From Mastigocoleus testarum BC008 (GTDB lineage: Bacteria; Cyanobacteriota; Cyanobacteriia; Cyanobacteriales; Nostocaceae), in assembly GCF_001456025.1 (NCBI RefSeq), contig NZ_LMTZ01000091.1, positions 62,001 through 126,000 on the forward strand: a stretch of DNA of 64,000 nt. Reading direction: 5' to 3'. Each line of letters starts with the position of its first letter. The stretch's first letter is position 1. A program made the position numbers and the translations under genes. Below are positions 9,583-19,686 of the stretch, piece after piece. Under the pieces are notes generated by a model. That model did no database searches, was not told where the DNA came from, and worked only from the letters and a program-made list of their open reading frames with translations.

Positions 9583-10924
9583 TAACAGCTTCAACCCTGT
9601 GCCAAAGCGATTTTAGTTAAGACAAAAAGGATTAATATAACCCTGAATATACTGAGTCATTTGTCCTTTTTACACCTGCATTTATTGTTTTGCCAACACC
9701 TAAGGAGTTTTTAACAAATACAAGTCGTGAGTCAACATCAGTTAAATTACTGAATTTAAATATTTACTGGAGAGAAAATAAATATAGATCGAATCCCATT
9801 TTTTTTATCGTTAGCCTTAGCTATAGGCTCATATCAGGATATATTCATGATAGAAACTTTGCACATACGCGATGCTGTCGCTAAGCGCTAATTTGGTAAG
9901 CTAATTGTGTAAATTTAGTCTCAGTCTTAAATAAGTCTAATTGATGTTGATACTATTACTGTCGAGCTATTAAAAGTATCTTAAATAACTTTGTGCTTTG
10001 ATGCGTGCGAAACAAAAATTATTTACGCGTAAGTTTTGGCATTATATGCGGTAGAGTATTTATAATTTTCACATCAAACCTAGCAAACTAAATATTACTC
10101 AAGCTTTACTCCAACTGCTTTATAGTACAAATAAATTTTATAGTACAAATAAATTATTTCAGGGATGCACAATTGGGAGTATTGAACTTCAGAAGAGAAA
10201 TTTTCTTTGCATAATTGAGATGGGATACACCAAAATGAGCACAACATAATAGCTATCCAACATCATTCTAATGATTTAGGCATATCTGTTTCCCGGTAAT
10301 CAAACTTTTGTAACCCACAGATTTGAAAATCATTAAACTTGATGGGAAATTACTTGAGATGTGCAAAATTTAACTTTATATAAGTTCTCTAAACTACGAT
10401 TTTTGGTTGACATCTCATATAATTTTTGTTGGACAGAAATTTTTAGGAGGCTTTGTGTGTAAAGAGTTCAGTAGAAAAATCAATTTATGAATGATGGAAC
10501 CGACAACAAATTTAATTCGAATCTTTCTTTCCTTGAAGACTAAATATTGATACAATAATATCCAATTTACTTATTAAGAATCACCTCCATAGTCAAGCAA
10601 GTTCCCTGTAAAAAGTCTCTCGAATAGCAAAAAGAAGAGATATTAAAAGATTTAAATAGCAATAACTACCTTTGTAGTCTTTCAGACAGACAAAAATCAT
10701 CATTCTCCTTATAAGGAGTTATATTTAATTGCATTTTGAAGTCAAAGAATTAAGGAAATCTTTATATCAGTGCGGTAATCTTATCGCGATCGCTTTAGGT
10801 TATTGCTGAATTGAACAATAATTCCGGCTAGAAATTTGAATTAGCATCGAAGTATCAAATTTAATTTTTAGATAATTCAAGTGCGATTAAAGATTAATTT
10901 GACTGCAAATAGAAAGGGGTTTGA
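9583..10924. other. Long intergenic region upstream of ftsQ
   Basis: About 1.3 kb of AT-rich DNA with one HIP1 octamer near 10785 and an 18-bp direct repeat. A 64-codon frame at 9690-9884 has no supporting features and is not called. The region probably carries the ftsQ promoter. I see no RNA gene. Confidence 0.5.
10119..10154. repeat. 18-bp direct repeat, two adjoining units
   Basis: tttatagtacaaataaat occurs at 10119-10136 and again at 10137-10154 with no spacer: a local tandem duplication in the ftsQ upstream region. Confidence 0.8.
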
Positions 10925-11740
10925 ATGACACAAATCGCATCAGTCTCCCATCGCGACCTCCAAAAGCGCCGTAATAAATTACGCCGTCAGAAACAAGTAA
11001 AAATTGTGCAAACAATATGGCAAACTTTTGCTGTAAGTAGCATGACTGCAGGCTTGATATGGGTAGTTTTTCAGCCTATTTGGGTATTAAAAGCTCCAAA
11101 GCAAATAGTTGTTTCTGGTAACCGGCTTTTAGATGAGAAAGTTATTCATTCTGCGATGACACTATCTTATCCCCAGTCTTTATGGCGCATTCAACCTTCA
11201 AAGATTAGTAAATCCTTAACCAAACAACCAGGGATTGCACGAGCAGTGGTAAGTCGTCGTTTATTTCCACCAGGAATAGTAGTTCAAATAAAAGAAAGAG
11301 TACCTGTTGCAATCGCAAAAAAATCCTTATCTTCAGGAGATAAAGAATCAATTTCTGGGCTGATTGATGCAAATGGAAATTGGATACCGGTGGGGAAAAG
11401 TACATCATTGAACCCCGATTTTGGCTTACCTAGTCTCTCAGTCGTAGGCTATAGCGAAAAATATCGTTCCTCGTGGATTTTGCTTTATGAGACTTTACAT
11501 CAGACTTCTATCAAAGTTACAGCTATCGAATTTCAAAATCCTGCAAACCTAGTTTTGAATACAGAATTAGGAAAGGTTTTATTAGGCTCTCCTAGTGATA
11601 TTTTGCCAGAACAAATTAGAACCCTGGCACAAATGCGCCAAATTAAAACACAACTAAACCTCGATCAAATAAATTACATCGACCTCAGAAACCCTAAAAA
11701 GCCCTTAGTACAGATGAATCATAAAAAGCGCAAAAATTAA
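10925..11740 (+). CDS. ftsQ: Cell division protein FtsQ (POTRA domain)
   Basis: 271 residues. An AAGGGGT ribosome binding site precedes the ATG. A basic N-terminal tail (residues 1-32, RRNKLRRQKQVK) is followed by one membrane segment (~34-53). Then comes a POTRA domain that opens with APKQIVVSGNRLLDE and ends in the family pattern RAVVSRRLFPPGIVVQIKERVPVA. The remainder resembles the FtsQ beta domain. FtsQ is a bitopic divisome protein that links early and late division proteins. Its position directly upstream of ftsZ on the same strand supports the call, although 1.4 kb separates the two genes, so each probably has its own promoter. Confidence 0.9.
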   Translation: MTQIASVSHRDLQKRRNKLRRQKQVKIVQTIWQTFAVSSMTAGLIWVVFQPIWVLKAPKQIVVSGNRLLDEKVIHSAMTLSYPQSLWRIQPSKISKSLTKQPGIARAVVSRRLFPPGIVVQIKERVPVAIAKKSLSSGDKESISGLIDANGNWIPVGKSTSLNPDFGLPSLSVVGYSEKYRSSWILLYETLHQTSIKVTAIEFQNPANLVLNTELGKVLLGSPSDILPEQIRTLAQMRQIKTQLNLDQINYIDLRNPKKPLVQMNHKKRKN

Positions 11741-13141
11741 TTGTAAATTCTTTCAAAAATAAAACTATAAGATGTATTTATTCAATTGAAAATTTGAATA
11801 GGTTCAGAGATTTTCTCTTACAACATATATTTGTGATGTGTAAATTTTCAACTTTTCACAGATAATTTACAAATCATTCTGTTTTAAACCATCGTCAAGA
11901 TAGCACCATTTACCCTCAAGGATACTTTCTGCAAATACAATTATTTTTAGTTGTTACTTAGTTGCGAACTTGACATTTATATATTGCGTGCTAGATGTTA
12001 GACAATTTAATGATGTAATCTAAGCTGTAAATCTTATATGTTTTGAATGCAGCTTACGCTGATTTTAAGGTATTGCACTAACCCATAGAAGCATGTTTTG
12101 CTATCAATGGTTAGTTCTTGCACAAACATCATCTATGTTCGTCAACAGATGAATTTAAAGAAGAGTTTAGCTAACTACAATAAGGGATGATTTATATTGT
12201 TGACTAATATTCATTACAGACAAACTTCTATTATGATTTTATCTTTAGATTGAGTTTATCTTTATAACATGTAGAAAATACAATTAATCAGCCCACAGGT
12301 AGGTTATAATGTCACGCTCTGATGATTTCACTGAAAATAACCCAACCAGAGAAATGGCTACTACAAAACTTTCATTAGTGTGAAAGTCTTCAAATCACCT
12401 AAAAAGCAAATGAGCAAATATCTTAGCTTAAAATCACATTTAATCGAAAACAAATAAACGTGTTTTAAATTGCAGTTACCCCAAATGTCAAATTCCGCAA
12501 ATCAAATCATAAAAACAGATAATAGCAGTATTGTAGTTTCTTTAGAATTAATCTGAATTGGCCGACATTTTTGCTGTTACAAACATATACGCAAGTAATG
12601 CATGTATTTTATAAGACTATATACTGTATAAATTAACTAAAAAGGAGGTAAAAGATAATTGATGTTGTAGTAGTATTTTTCCAAGTGATGGCAATTTATA
12701 CTCGAGCTAAAAAGGTATTTATATTGAGATAAAAAAGAACACTCACCACATATACTTATAAAAATAATGACTTTTGGGATGAAAAATAGTACTTTGTACC
12801 AGCCAACGGAGAAACAAAAAATACATGTCACCGACTAAGCGAAAGAAAGAAAAGGTAAACAAGTTGAGAGTTAAGTTATACATTTCAATTATCGGTAATT
12901 ATAGGTATACTTCTCTAGAATTGGCGATGCAGTTGTTTTTGATGTGGTGCTTCAAGAACCAATCGCGTATCGTAGTGGCTTAAAACCACGACAAGGTTTC
13001 ACTTCTCAAATCCTGTTAGGGTTGGAAGAGAAAAGAACAAGAGAAAAACCAGGACATTATATCTTGACCGCGTCAAACTATAGTTGACTATGCGGGTGAA
13101 AAGCACCTTAAAAGTCGTTTATCTACTTGCACACAAATCTG
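11741..13141. other. Long upstream region of ftsZ
   Basis: 1.4 kb without a convincing gene. A near-palindrome, tcaaactatagttga at 13073-13087, lies about 55 bp before the ftsZ start and could be an operator or promoter part. A 64-codon minus-strand frame at 12637-12831 and a 24-codon frame from an ATG at 12309 lack any supporting feature. Confidence 0.45.
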
Positions 13142-14422
13142 ATGACACTTGATAACAACCAAGGGCTTACCTACAGAAACTCTCAATCTCCGGGACAGCC
13201 AGAGTTATCCTTAGCGGTTAACTCTACTAATCCTTTTAGTCACTCCGGATTAACTTTTGGACAAAATAACGATAGCAAAACCCCTCTTGAGGACAATCGG
13301 ATTGGCGATATTGTGCCGGGTCGCGTTGCTAACATCAAGGTAATTGGTGTCGGTGGTGGCGGCGGAAATGCTGTTAATCGCATGATTGCCTCTGATGTGA
13401 GTGGGGTTGAATTTTGGACGATTAATACTGATGCGCAAGCTTTAACTATGGCATCAGCTCCGAGCCGATTACAAATTGGGCAAAAGCTCACCCGAGGTTT
13501 GGGGGCTGGTGGAAATCCTGCAATTGGTCAAAAAGCCGCAGAAGAGTCTCGGGATGAAATTGCTACAGCTTTAGAAGGTGCTGACTTAGTATTTATCACT
13601 GCTGGTATGGGAGGTGGTACCGGTACTGGGGCTGCTCCGATAGTAGCTGAAGTTGCAAAAGAAATGGGTGCTTTGACTGTTGGGGTGGTAACGCGTCCAT
13701 TTATATTTGAAGGACGTCGTCGCAGTACTCAAGCAGAACAAGGTATTGAAGGTTTAAAAAGTAGGGTAGATACCTTAATTATTATTCCCAATAACAAACT
13801 GCTGGAAGTCATCCCCGAGCAAACTTCCATGCAAGAAGCTTTTCGTTATGCAGATGATGTATTGCGTCAAGGTGTTCAGGGGATATCCGACATCATTACC
13901 ATCCCTGGTTTAGTTAATGTTGACTTTGCTGATGTGCGGGCTGTTATGGCAGATGCTGGTTCTGCATTGATGGGAATTGGCATTGGTTCTGGTAAGTCTC
14001 GCTCCAGAGAAGCTGCGATCGCAGCAATTTCTTCACCATTACTCGAGTCTTCCATTGAAGGTGCGAGGGGTGTTGTATTAAATATTACTGGTGGTAGCGA
14101 CCTCACCTTACATGAAGTGAATGCAGCAGCAGAAGCTATTTATGAAGTGGTCGATCCTAATGCCAATATTATTTTTGGTGCTGTGATTGACGATCGCCTC
14201 CAAGGAGAAGTGAGAATTACGGTTATCGCAACTGGCTTCACAGGAGATCTACCTCCACAGCAACCGCAAAACGTTACAAATGTACGTATGGCTCCACAGC
14301 CACAAAAGCGGCAGTCACCTTCTACTCAACCGTTGAATTCTCCAAATCCAACTCCGGAGCCCAAAGAAAAATCTGTACTTGATATTCCTGACTTTTTGCG
14401 ACGCAGAAGCCCACGCAATTAA
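13142..14422 (+). CDS. ftsZ: Cell division GTPase FtsZ
   Basis: 426 residues from the ATG at 13142, which gives the cyanobacterial start MTLDNNQ. A TTG at 13127 would add five residues and is less likely. The tubulin signature GMGGGTGTGAAP is complete, with the nucleotide-binding block IKVIGVGGGGGNAVNRMI and the T7-loop region NVDFADVRAVM intact. A non-conserved N-terminal arm of about 60 residues, a Pro/Gln-rich linker and a C-terminal partner-binding peptide (DIPDFLRRR) complete the usual cyanobacterial layout. FtsZ polymerises into the cytoplasmic division ring. Nothing suggests a defect. Confidence 0.98.
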   Translation: MTLDNNQGLTYRNSQSPGQPELSLAVNSTNPFSHSGLTFGQNNDSKTPLEDNRIGDIVPGRVANIKVIGVGGGGGNAVNRMIASDVSGVEFWTINTDAQALTMASAPSRLQIGQKLTRGLGAGGNPAIGQKAAEESRDEIATALEGADLVFITAGMGGGTGTGAAPIVAEVAKEMGALTVGVVTRPFIFEGRRRSTQAEQGIEGLKSRVDTLIIIPNNKLLEVIPEQTSMQEAFRYADDVLRQGVQGISDIITIPGLVNVDFADVRAVMADAGSALMGIGIGSGKSRSREAAIAAISSPLLESSIEGARGVVLNITGGSDLTLHEVNAAAEAIYEVVDPNANIIFGAVIDDRLQGEVRITVIATGFTGDLPPQQPQNVTNVRMAPQPQKRQSPSTQPLNSPNPTPEPKEKSVLDIPDFLRRRSPRN

Positions 14423-15038
14423 ATTACGATTGTAGGTTTTCGATATGACTAACTATAAGAGAATTTAAGATTTGTGGTTGACTGTTTACGATTGCTGGAG
14501 ATCTGCCAGAACGTACTCAGATAGTCTGTAGAAAAAACTTATATGTTGCTCAAATTATTGGGAGGTTTAAAAACAAATTATCTTGCATGGCTTGCATTAT
14601 TCCATGCTACCTACAAATCCAATTTATTTGGTTGGGGGTCAGCCACCTCAGAATGAATCCTGAATGTGTCTGACATCAGCTAGGAGTGTGAATTTTTGTT
14701 AAGTTCTAATACTTGCTGCAAAGTTAGCATTTATCACTTCTCCTTATAAATAAAGTAAATACTTGTCGAATTTGAACTGCTATGCTCTGAAGGCGAGCGT
14801 TCACATGTTTACTCGATATGCACTATCCAATCGACCAGCAGCTCAGCCTGCTTCTGGTCGAAACCCGCATTGGTTTGTAAAAATGTATTTATTACAAAGT
14901 ATTTATTACAAAATATTTATTACAAAATGCTTGTTACAAAATATATTTACACTGTTTAGCGTTAGTTAGGGCTTGAGTGCTTTTTAGCAGAGATTTAATT
15001 CAGATTGTGACCTAAAAAAGTAAAAAAGTCTTCAACAT
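14423..15038. other. Intergenic region between ftsZ and gshB
   Basis: About 600 bp between convergent genes. It holds the 14-bp repeat array at 14886-14941 and a weak inverted repeat around 14833-14862 (tcgaccag / ctggtcga). No terminator with a clear U-run was found for ftsZ. A frame at 14763-14969 overlaps the repeat array and is not called. Confidence 0.5.
14886..14941. repeat. 14-bp tandem repeat, four units
   Basis: Units start at 14886, 14900, 14914 and 14928, with consensus tatttattacaaaa; the last copy is diverged. The array lies between the convergent ftsZ and gshB genes. Confidence 0.85.
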
Positions 15039-16010
15039 TCAATTTTGCTCTGCTCTTTGCTCAACCCATTGAATTACCTGTTTGCCAAGACTGATATTAT
15101 TTAATCTGTCAATTTCACGAATACCTGTCGGGCTAGTAACATTAACTTCAGTCAAATAGCCTCCGATGACATCAATACCAACAAAAATTAAACCATCACG
15201 ACGTAAAGTATCTGCTAGTTGATGGCAAATTTCTTGTTCTCTGGGAGTAATTTCAATTGCAGCAACACTACCGCCCGTTGACATATTATTACGAAATTCT
15301 CCTGGCCCACTCAAGCGATTAAGGGCTCCAATTGGCTCACCGTCAAGTAATATTATTCGTTTATCTCCATCCTTTGCTTCGGATAGATAGACCTGTACCA
15401 TTACCGGTACTTTCCCTTGGGAAGTACTGAGTTCGATAATGGAATTAAAATTGCGATCGCCTGCTTGCAAAAATAAAATACCTTCCCCAGCTTTATTTCC
15501 TAGAGGTTTAAGAATTGCTGCTCCTTTAGTTTCAACAAACTGGCGAATTATTTCTTTATCAGCAGTAACAATAGTTTCTGGAATTGCTTGTGTAAATTGG
15601 AGAGCATACATTTTTTCATTTGCTGCTCTGATTCCATTTGGACTATTAACGACTAATGTTTTGCGTGGATCGATATAGTCCAAAGTATAGGTCGCATAAA
15701 GATAAGTCGCATCAACTGGTGGATCTGTCCGCATAAAGACAGCATCCATGTTTTCTAAAGGAATAAGCTGAGGCTCTCTCGATATATACCAAGGATTTTC
15801 CGCCACATACTTTCCATCTAATAATTTTATAGGTTTAAGTTCAACTTGCTCTAAAACTGCCCAAGCTTTACTATTTATTACGCTGAGTTGATTAGCTTGA
15901 GTTACCCAGATCTCATGTCCGAGGATGTGTGCTGCTTCCATTAAAGCAACGCTGGTATCATGACATGGATCGAGTTGACTGATGGGATCGATAATAAAAG
16001 CAAGTTTCAC
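15039..16010 (-). CDS. gshB: Glutathione synthetase
   Basis: 323 residues, starting at a GTG (16010) that gives the family N-terminus MKLAFIIDPISQLDPCHDTS. ATP-grasp features are present: ILKPLGNKAGEGILFLQ, VMVQVYLSEAKDGDKRIILLDGEPIGALNR, and the metal-binding end GLIFVGIDVIGGYLTEVNVTSPTG. The enzyme joins gamma-glutamylcysteine and glycine using ATP in the cytoplasm. It is followed on the same strand by no other gene and preceded by grxC 137 bp upstream, a pairing that makes sense because glutaredoxin uses glutathione. Length is normal for the family. Confidence 0.96.
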   Translation of the reverse strand: MKLAFIIDPISQLDPCHDTSVALMEAAHILGHEIWVTQANQLSVINSKAWAVLEQVELKPIKLLDGKYVAENPWYISREPQLIPLENMDAVFMRTDPPVDATYLYATYTLDYIDPRKTLVVNSPNGIRAANEKMYALQFTQAIPETIVTADKEIIRQFVETKGAAILKPLGNKAGEGILFLQAGDRNFNSIIELSTSQGKVPVMVQVYLSEAKDGDKRIILLDGEPIGALNRLSGPGEFRNNMSTGGSVAAIEITPREQEICHQLADTLRRDGLIFVGIDVIGGYLTEVNVTSPTGIREIDRLNNISLGKQVIQWVEQRAEQN

Positions 16011-16147
16011 GCTTGGAACCTCAATTGCCGGGAGTTTCTTTGAACTGTCTAAATATTGGAATTGTCCAAATTATTTGAACTATCTAATTTAAATTATCAA
16101 CTGTAACGGTTAACAGTTAACGCCGAAATGTTAACCGTTAAGCTGTT

Positions 16148-16408
16148 TTAAGATGCCAGTAATGGATCTAATTTTCCTTGAGATTCCAATCCATAGATAT
16201 CATCACATCCGCCAACGTGAACCTCATCAATAAATATTTGTGGTAAAGAACTCCGTCCATTTGCTCTAGTTATCATCTTGTCCCGAGCAATTTCATCACC
16301 ATCAATACAATATTCGATGTAATCAATCCCTTTCTTTTTTAAGAGATTTTTAGCACGAATACAAAATGGACAAGTACTCCAAGTGTAAATTTCTACTTTT
16401 GCACTCAT
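16148..16408 (-). CDS. grxC: Glutaredoxin (GrxC type)
   Basis: 86 residues. The thioredoxin-fold active site is TWSTCPFCIRAK, a CPFC variant of the usual CPYC dithiol. The cis-Pro region RSSLPQIFIDEVHVGGCDD, where glutathione is bound, is intact. Glutaredoxin reduces disulfides and glutathionylated proteins at the expense of glutathione. It lies directly upstream of gshB on the same strand, with 137 bp between, probably in one transcription unit. The short length is typical of GrxC. Substrates cannot be read from the sequence. Confidence 0.93.
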   Translation of the reverse strand: MSAKVEIYTWSTCPFCIRAKNLLKKKGIDYIEYCIDGDEIARDKMITRANGRSSLPQIFIDEVHVGGCDDIYGLESQGKLDPLLAS

Positions 16409-16545
16409 TATGTCCTCTATTTAGTTCATAATTCTTAATTTTAATAATTATGCCTTAATTTCTCCACTAGGCAAAGAGCGTGTTATTACTACAGCTTCAG
16501 GCGGTACGCGCTAATTGTTATGTCTATTCAAAGCATAATAACTGC

Positions 16546-16577
16546 AAATTTTTTATATATTAAATTTTTTATATATT
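16546..16577. repeat. 16-bp direct repeat, two units
   Basis: aaattttttatatatt at 16546-16561 is repeated at 16562-16577 without a spacer, immediately before the hairpin element at 16580. Confidence 0.75.
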
Positions 16578-16579
16578 AA

Positions 16580-16651
16580 TGGAGACGCAACATATTATTT
16601 TCTGAAATGCAGTAAATGCTAAGAAAAATAATAGCTAAAATTGCGTCTCCA
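16580..16651. repeat. 72-bp hairpin element with 11-bp perfect terminal inverted repeats
   Basis: tggagacgcaa (16580-16590) is the exact inverse of ttgcgtctcca (16641-16651). Inside them, tattattttct pairs with agaaaaataata, so most of the element folds into one long imperfect hairpin. This layout is typical of small non-autonomous mobile elements (MITE type) in filamentous cyanobacteria. No coding capacity. Confidence 0.6.
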
Positions 16652-16703
16652 CAGAGCAGATAAAAATTTGTACAAATAAGACTTACTGTTTTTAGTTTTA
16701 AAT

Positions 16704-16800
16704 CGGACTCACGCAAGGATTCCTTATGCAAAGGATATTTTTGCAAGATCGAAATCTGTAGTCTTTAAATCTCGACCTTATGTTAATTTGCGCAAGTCCG
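16704..16800. repeat. 97-bp inverted-repeat element upstream of hflX stop
   Basis: cggactcacgcaa (16704-16716) and ttgcgcaagtccg (16788-16800) form 13-bp terminal inverted repeats with two mismatches. The element ends 20 bp before the hflX stop codon on the convergent side, so it could also act as the hflX transcript end. Confidence 0.5.
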
Positions 16801-16819
16801 GCTTATGAGGGTTTTGAGA

Positions 16820-18571
16820 TTACTGAGAAGAAACAGCGTAGTTAATCAACTGACCAAGACGCTGGCGTAGATTTTCTAAGCCCAAACGCTTATCTGCTGA
16901 AATAAACACTGCCATAGGGAACTCTTCTCTTGCAAGGGCTAACGTTTCGCTGTTAGCTTGGTCAATTTTGTTAAATACAACAATTGCAGGTCCGGGAGTA
17001 ACCGGCATTTGTTTGAGAATTTCTCTTACCGAACGAACTTGATTTAACCAAGCCGCATGGGACAAATCTACTAAGTGTACTAAAGCGTCAGCTTCAGTAA
17101 CTTCTTCCAATGTGGCACGAAAAGCATCCACCAATGATGCTGGTAATTCGTGGATAAACCCTACCGTATCTGTCAGCAGAATTTCTTGCCGGTCTCCACT
17201 TACTGCATGGGGAACAGTTAAGCGACGTGTAGTCGGGTCTAAGGTCGCAAATAGCTGATCCGCAGTATAAACTTCAGCATTGGTTAGGGCATTAAGTAAA
17301 GTAGATTTACCGGCATTGGTATAACCGACTATTGACACAGTGGGAACACCTTGGTTTTGTCGTCGTTGACGTAAGCGTTCCCGGTGCGCCTGCAATTGAT
17401 TAACTTCTTTTTGCAGTCGGGTAATGCGTCGTTGGATGGCACGTCGTTCTGTTTCTAATTTAGTTTCACCAGGACCTCTGGTTCCGATACCACCCCCAAG
17501 CCGAGACATTGCTTGACCCCTACCTGTCAGCCTGGGAAGCATATATTCCAACTGTGCTAGTTCTACCTGTAATTTACCAGCACCAGACTGAGCCCGTTGG
17601 GCAAAAATATCTAAAATTACTTCGGTGCGGTCGACAACCCGAACACCAATTTGAGCTTCTAAATTACGGACTTGTGCTGGTGAAAGATCGCGATCAAAAA
17701 CTACCAAATTAGCCCCTAATGTTTGGGCAGCTAAGGCAATTTCTTGTACTTTACCCTCACCAACAACGGTTTGGGGATGAACGCGATTTCGCTTTTGTTG
17801 TAACATTTGCACAACATCACCACCAGCAGTATCGACTAATCGGGCAATTTCTGCTAGAGTATCTTGGAATTCTTGAGATGACAGATCGCCTGTCATGATA
17901 CCAACAATCAGGACTCGCTCATGGTCAGAGTCCACATCTAGGGCTGTATATTCTCGGCGAAACTCTTCTTCTAGACCTTCTACCAAGTCCATGAAGTCTT
18001 GTTTGCCGAGCATATCCAAGCTCATAGGTGGGGATATACTCCAACTTGGAGGAGAATAATCGCTGGTGCTGATATTTCCACCCCCTTGAGTCGCTGTTAA
18101 GATACGAGAATCCTGGGGTGTGAGATGTGCTAAGTAAGCTTCCTTAACATAACCAGAAGCTGCACCACCTCGCTTTTTAAATCCAGAAGCTGTAACATTC
18201 ATTACTACTAAAGCATCAAGACGTTGTAAAGCCATTGATGTTAAGGCAGCATCAGAGCTTGCTTCTGGTTTCAACTGGGTAGCAATACAACGAATACCAC
18301 TAAGTCGTTCCGCGCCGTAACGTGGTAATTCCATTAGTGGAATTTGGGTCTGACGCGGTGTGCCTACCCCAACCCGAATCACTTGTCCGCGACGATTGAG
18401 ATAGGCACATACTGGTTTATTGATTTCTGTACTCACTGCTGCCAGTCGCTGGGCAAATTCTGGAGTTGTAATCCGATCGCCCGGTATGCGCTGGTGGTAA
18501 AGCCGCCGGAGTTGTTTTAGTTGGCTAGGCTTTAAACCTTGGAGATTACCGAAGATAGTCTCTATAGGCAT
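16820..18571 (-). CDS. hflX: GTPase HflX
   Basis: 583 residues. The N-terminal ~200 residues are an extension seen in cyanobacterial HflX. The HflX domain follows (VVGEGKVQEIALAAQTLGAN and AQLEYMLPRLTGRGQAMSRL, then the Gly-rich GIGTRGPGETKLETERR). The G domain has G1 GYTNAGKST (~420), G2 DPTTRR, G3 DTVGF and G4 FNKID. HflX binds the 50S subunit and splits stalled ribosomes under stress. The gene stands alone on the minus strand, with hairpin elements at its 3' side. All G motifs are intact. Confidence 0.95.
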   Translation of the reverse strand: MPIETIFGNLQGLKPSQLKQLRRLYHQRIPGDRITTPEFAQRLAAVSTEINKPVCAYLNRRGQVIRVGVGTPRQTQIPLMELPRYGAERLSGIRCIATQLKPEASSDAALTSMALQRLDALVVMNVTASGFKKRGGAASGYVKEAYLAHLTPQDSRILTATQGGGNISTSDYSPPSWSISPPMSLDMLGKQDFMDLVEGLEEEFRREYTALDVDSDHERVLIVGIMTGDLSSQEFQDTLAEIARLVDTAGGDVVQMLQQKRNRVHPQTVVGEGKVQEIALAAQTLGANLVVFDRDLSPAQVRNLEAQIGVRVVDRTEVILDIFAQRAQSGAGKLQVELAQLEYMLPRLTGRGQAMSRLGGGIGTRGPGETKLETERRAIQRRITRLQKEVNQLQAHRERLRQRRQNQGVPTVSIVGYTNAGKSTLLNALTNAEVYTADQLFATLDPTTRRLTVPHAVSGDRQEILLTDTVGFIHELPASLVDAFRATLEEVTEADALVHLVDLSHAAWLNQVRSVREILKQMPVTPGPAIVVFNKIDQANSETLALAREEFPMAVFISADKRLGLENLRQRLGQLINYAVSSQ

Positions 18572-19159
18572 TAAAGGCCAGTTTCCTGACCCCCCCTTTA
18601 TTTTTGTTTGATTTCTTATTTATTTTATCATTTGCTTTTTTTCTTAACTATTACTTTAGGAAGATGCATTTATACTTAGTATTTTGTAATGCTTATAAAA
18701 AACTTTACTTTAATTGATATGCTTTGAGCTTGCAGGTTATAAATACCTGTGATTCAATATTTATTTTTACAAAAATTTATATATTTTTAAGAGATTGAAT
18801 GAGTTGAATTTAATAAATTAATGCTTTATTTTATTTTTATAAAATTGTTTTTGAATATACTTATTTATAATTAATTAATATTTTGAAGTTAGTATTTTGA
18901 ATGTTTTTGAGAAAGTACAGACTTCATATTAAGTAGTGTGTTGCGGTACATTTCTATCTTTATGTTAACTAAGTATGTCGGTTTAGTGTAACGCACCGCC
19001 AAAGAATAGTGTTACGTATATTTGGACTTCGGGCTACAAATGTTTGATGGTGCGTTACGGCACTTTTGAGAAGGTGACCAGAATAAATTTAATAAGCCAT
19101 GCGCCTAACGCAGCCTACGCGATCGCATTAAAACTCAATTCATAGGAATCCTCCAGCCA
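18572..19159. other. Divergent intergenic region with an inverted repeat
   Basis: Very AT-rich near hflX. Toward the right, gtgtaacgcacc (18986-18997) is mirrored by ggtgcgttac (19049-19058), a common kind of dispersed repeat in Nostocales, followed by a HIP1 octamer near 19118. No gene seen. Confidence 0.5.
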
Positions 19160-19627
19160 ATGATTCATCACATTTCTATACCTGCAAGTAATCCAAAACA
19201 TGTTGCTGAGGTGTTAGCTGAACTTTTCAATGGCTATTCTGCACCTTTCCCATCCAACCCAGGTAGCCATGTTGCACTTGCAGGAGACGAGTATGGTACT
19301 TTAATTGAAGTTTATCCTCTTGGTACTGAGATGATTCCCGGAGAGGGTGATAAATCAATCCAATTTCAACACCAAAATACCTCAAACCAGTTTATTGCTA
19401 GTCACGCTGCGATTTCTATACCGCTAAGTCAGTCGCAAATTGAGTCTATTGCTGCTCGCGAAGAATGGCGGTGCTTACGTTGTAGTCGGGGTGAGTTTGA
19501 TGTGATTGAGTTTTGGGTTGAAAATGCGGTATTACTCGAACTAGCAACTCCGGAATTAGCAAAACAATACACTAATGCTTTAGCTCCAGAGAGATTAGCT
19601 GAGTATTTTGCTCAGAGCAATTCTTAG
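19160..19627 (+). CDS. VOC (glyoxalase-fold)-like protein
   Basis: 155 residues. It opens with IHHISIPASNPKHVAEVLAELF, the pattern of a VOC-family first strand and helix with a putative metal-binding His. A second half (HAAISIPLSQSQIESIAAREEWRC ends in FDVIEFWVENAVLLELATPE) resembles the second beta-alpha-beta repeat, with a Glu at the place of a metal ligand. VOC proteins include dioxygenases, glyoxalases and binding proteins, so the substrate cannot be predicted. The gene stands alone and is convergent with the TPR gene, with stops 60 bp apart. Confidence 0.6.
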   Translation: MIHHISIPASNPKHVAEVLAELFNGYSAPFPSNPGSHVALAGDEYGTLIEVYPLGTEMIPGEGDKSIQFQHQNTSNQFIASHAAISIPLSQSQIESIAAREEWRCLRCSRGEFDVIEFWVENAVLLELATPELAKQYTNALAPERLAEYFAQSNS

Positions 19628-19686
19628 AATTATTTTAAGTTGCGACGTTTTTGGAAAGGTGAACTCAAACAATTATAGTTGTGTGT

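Noticed and set aside
9690..9884. 64-codon frame upstream of ftsQ
   Set aside because: No ribosome binding site, odd composition, no recognisable domain.
14763..14969. 68-codon frame between ftsZ and gshB
   Set aside because: It runs into the 14-bp repeat array and its C-terminal half is only repeat translation.
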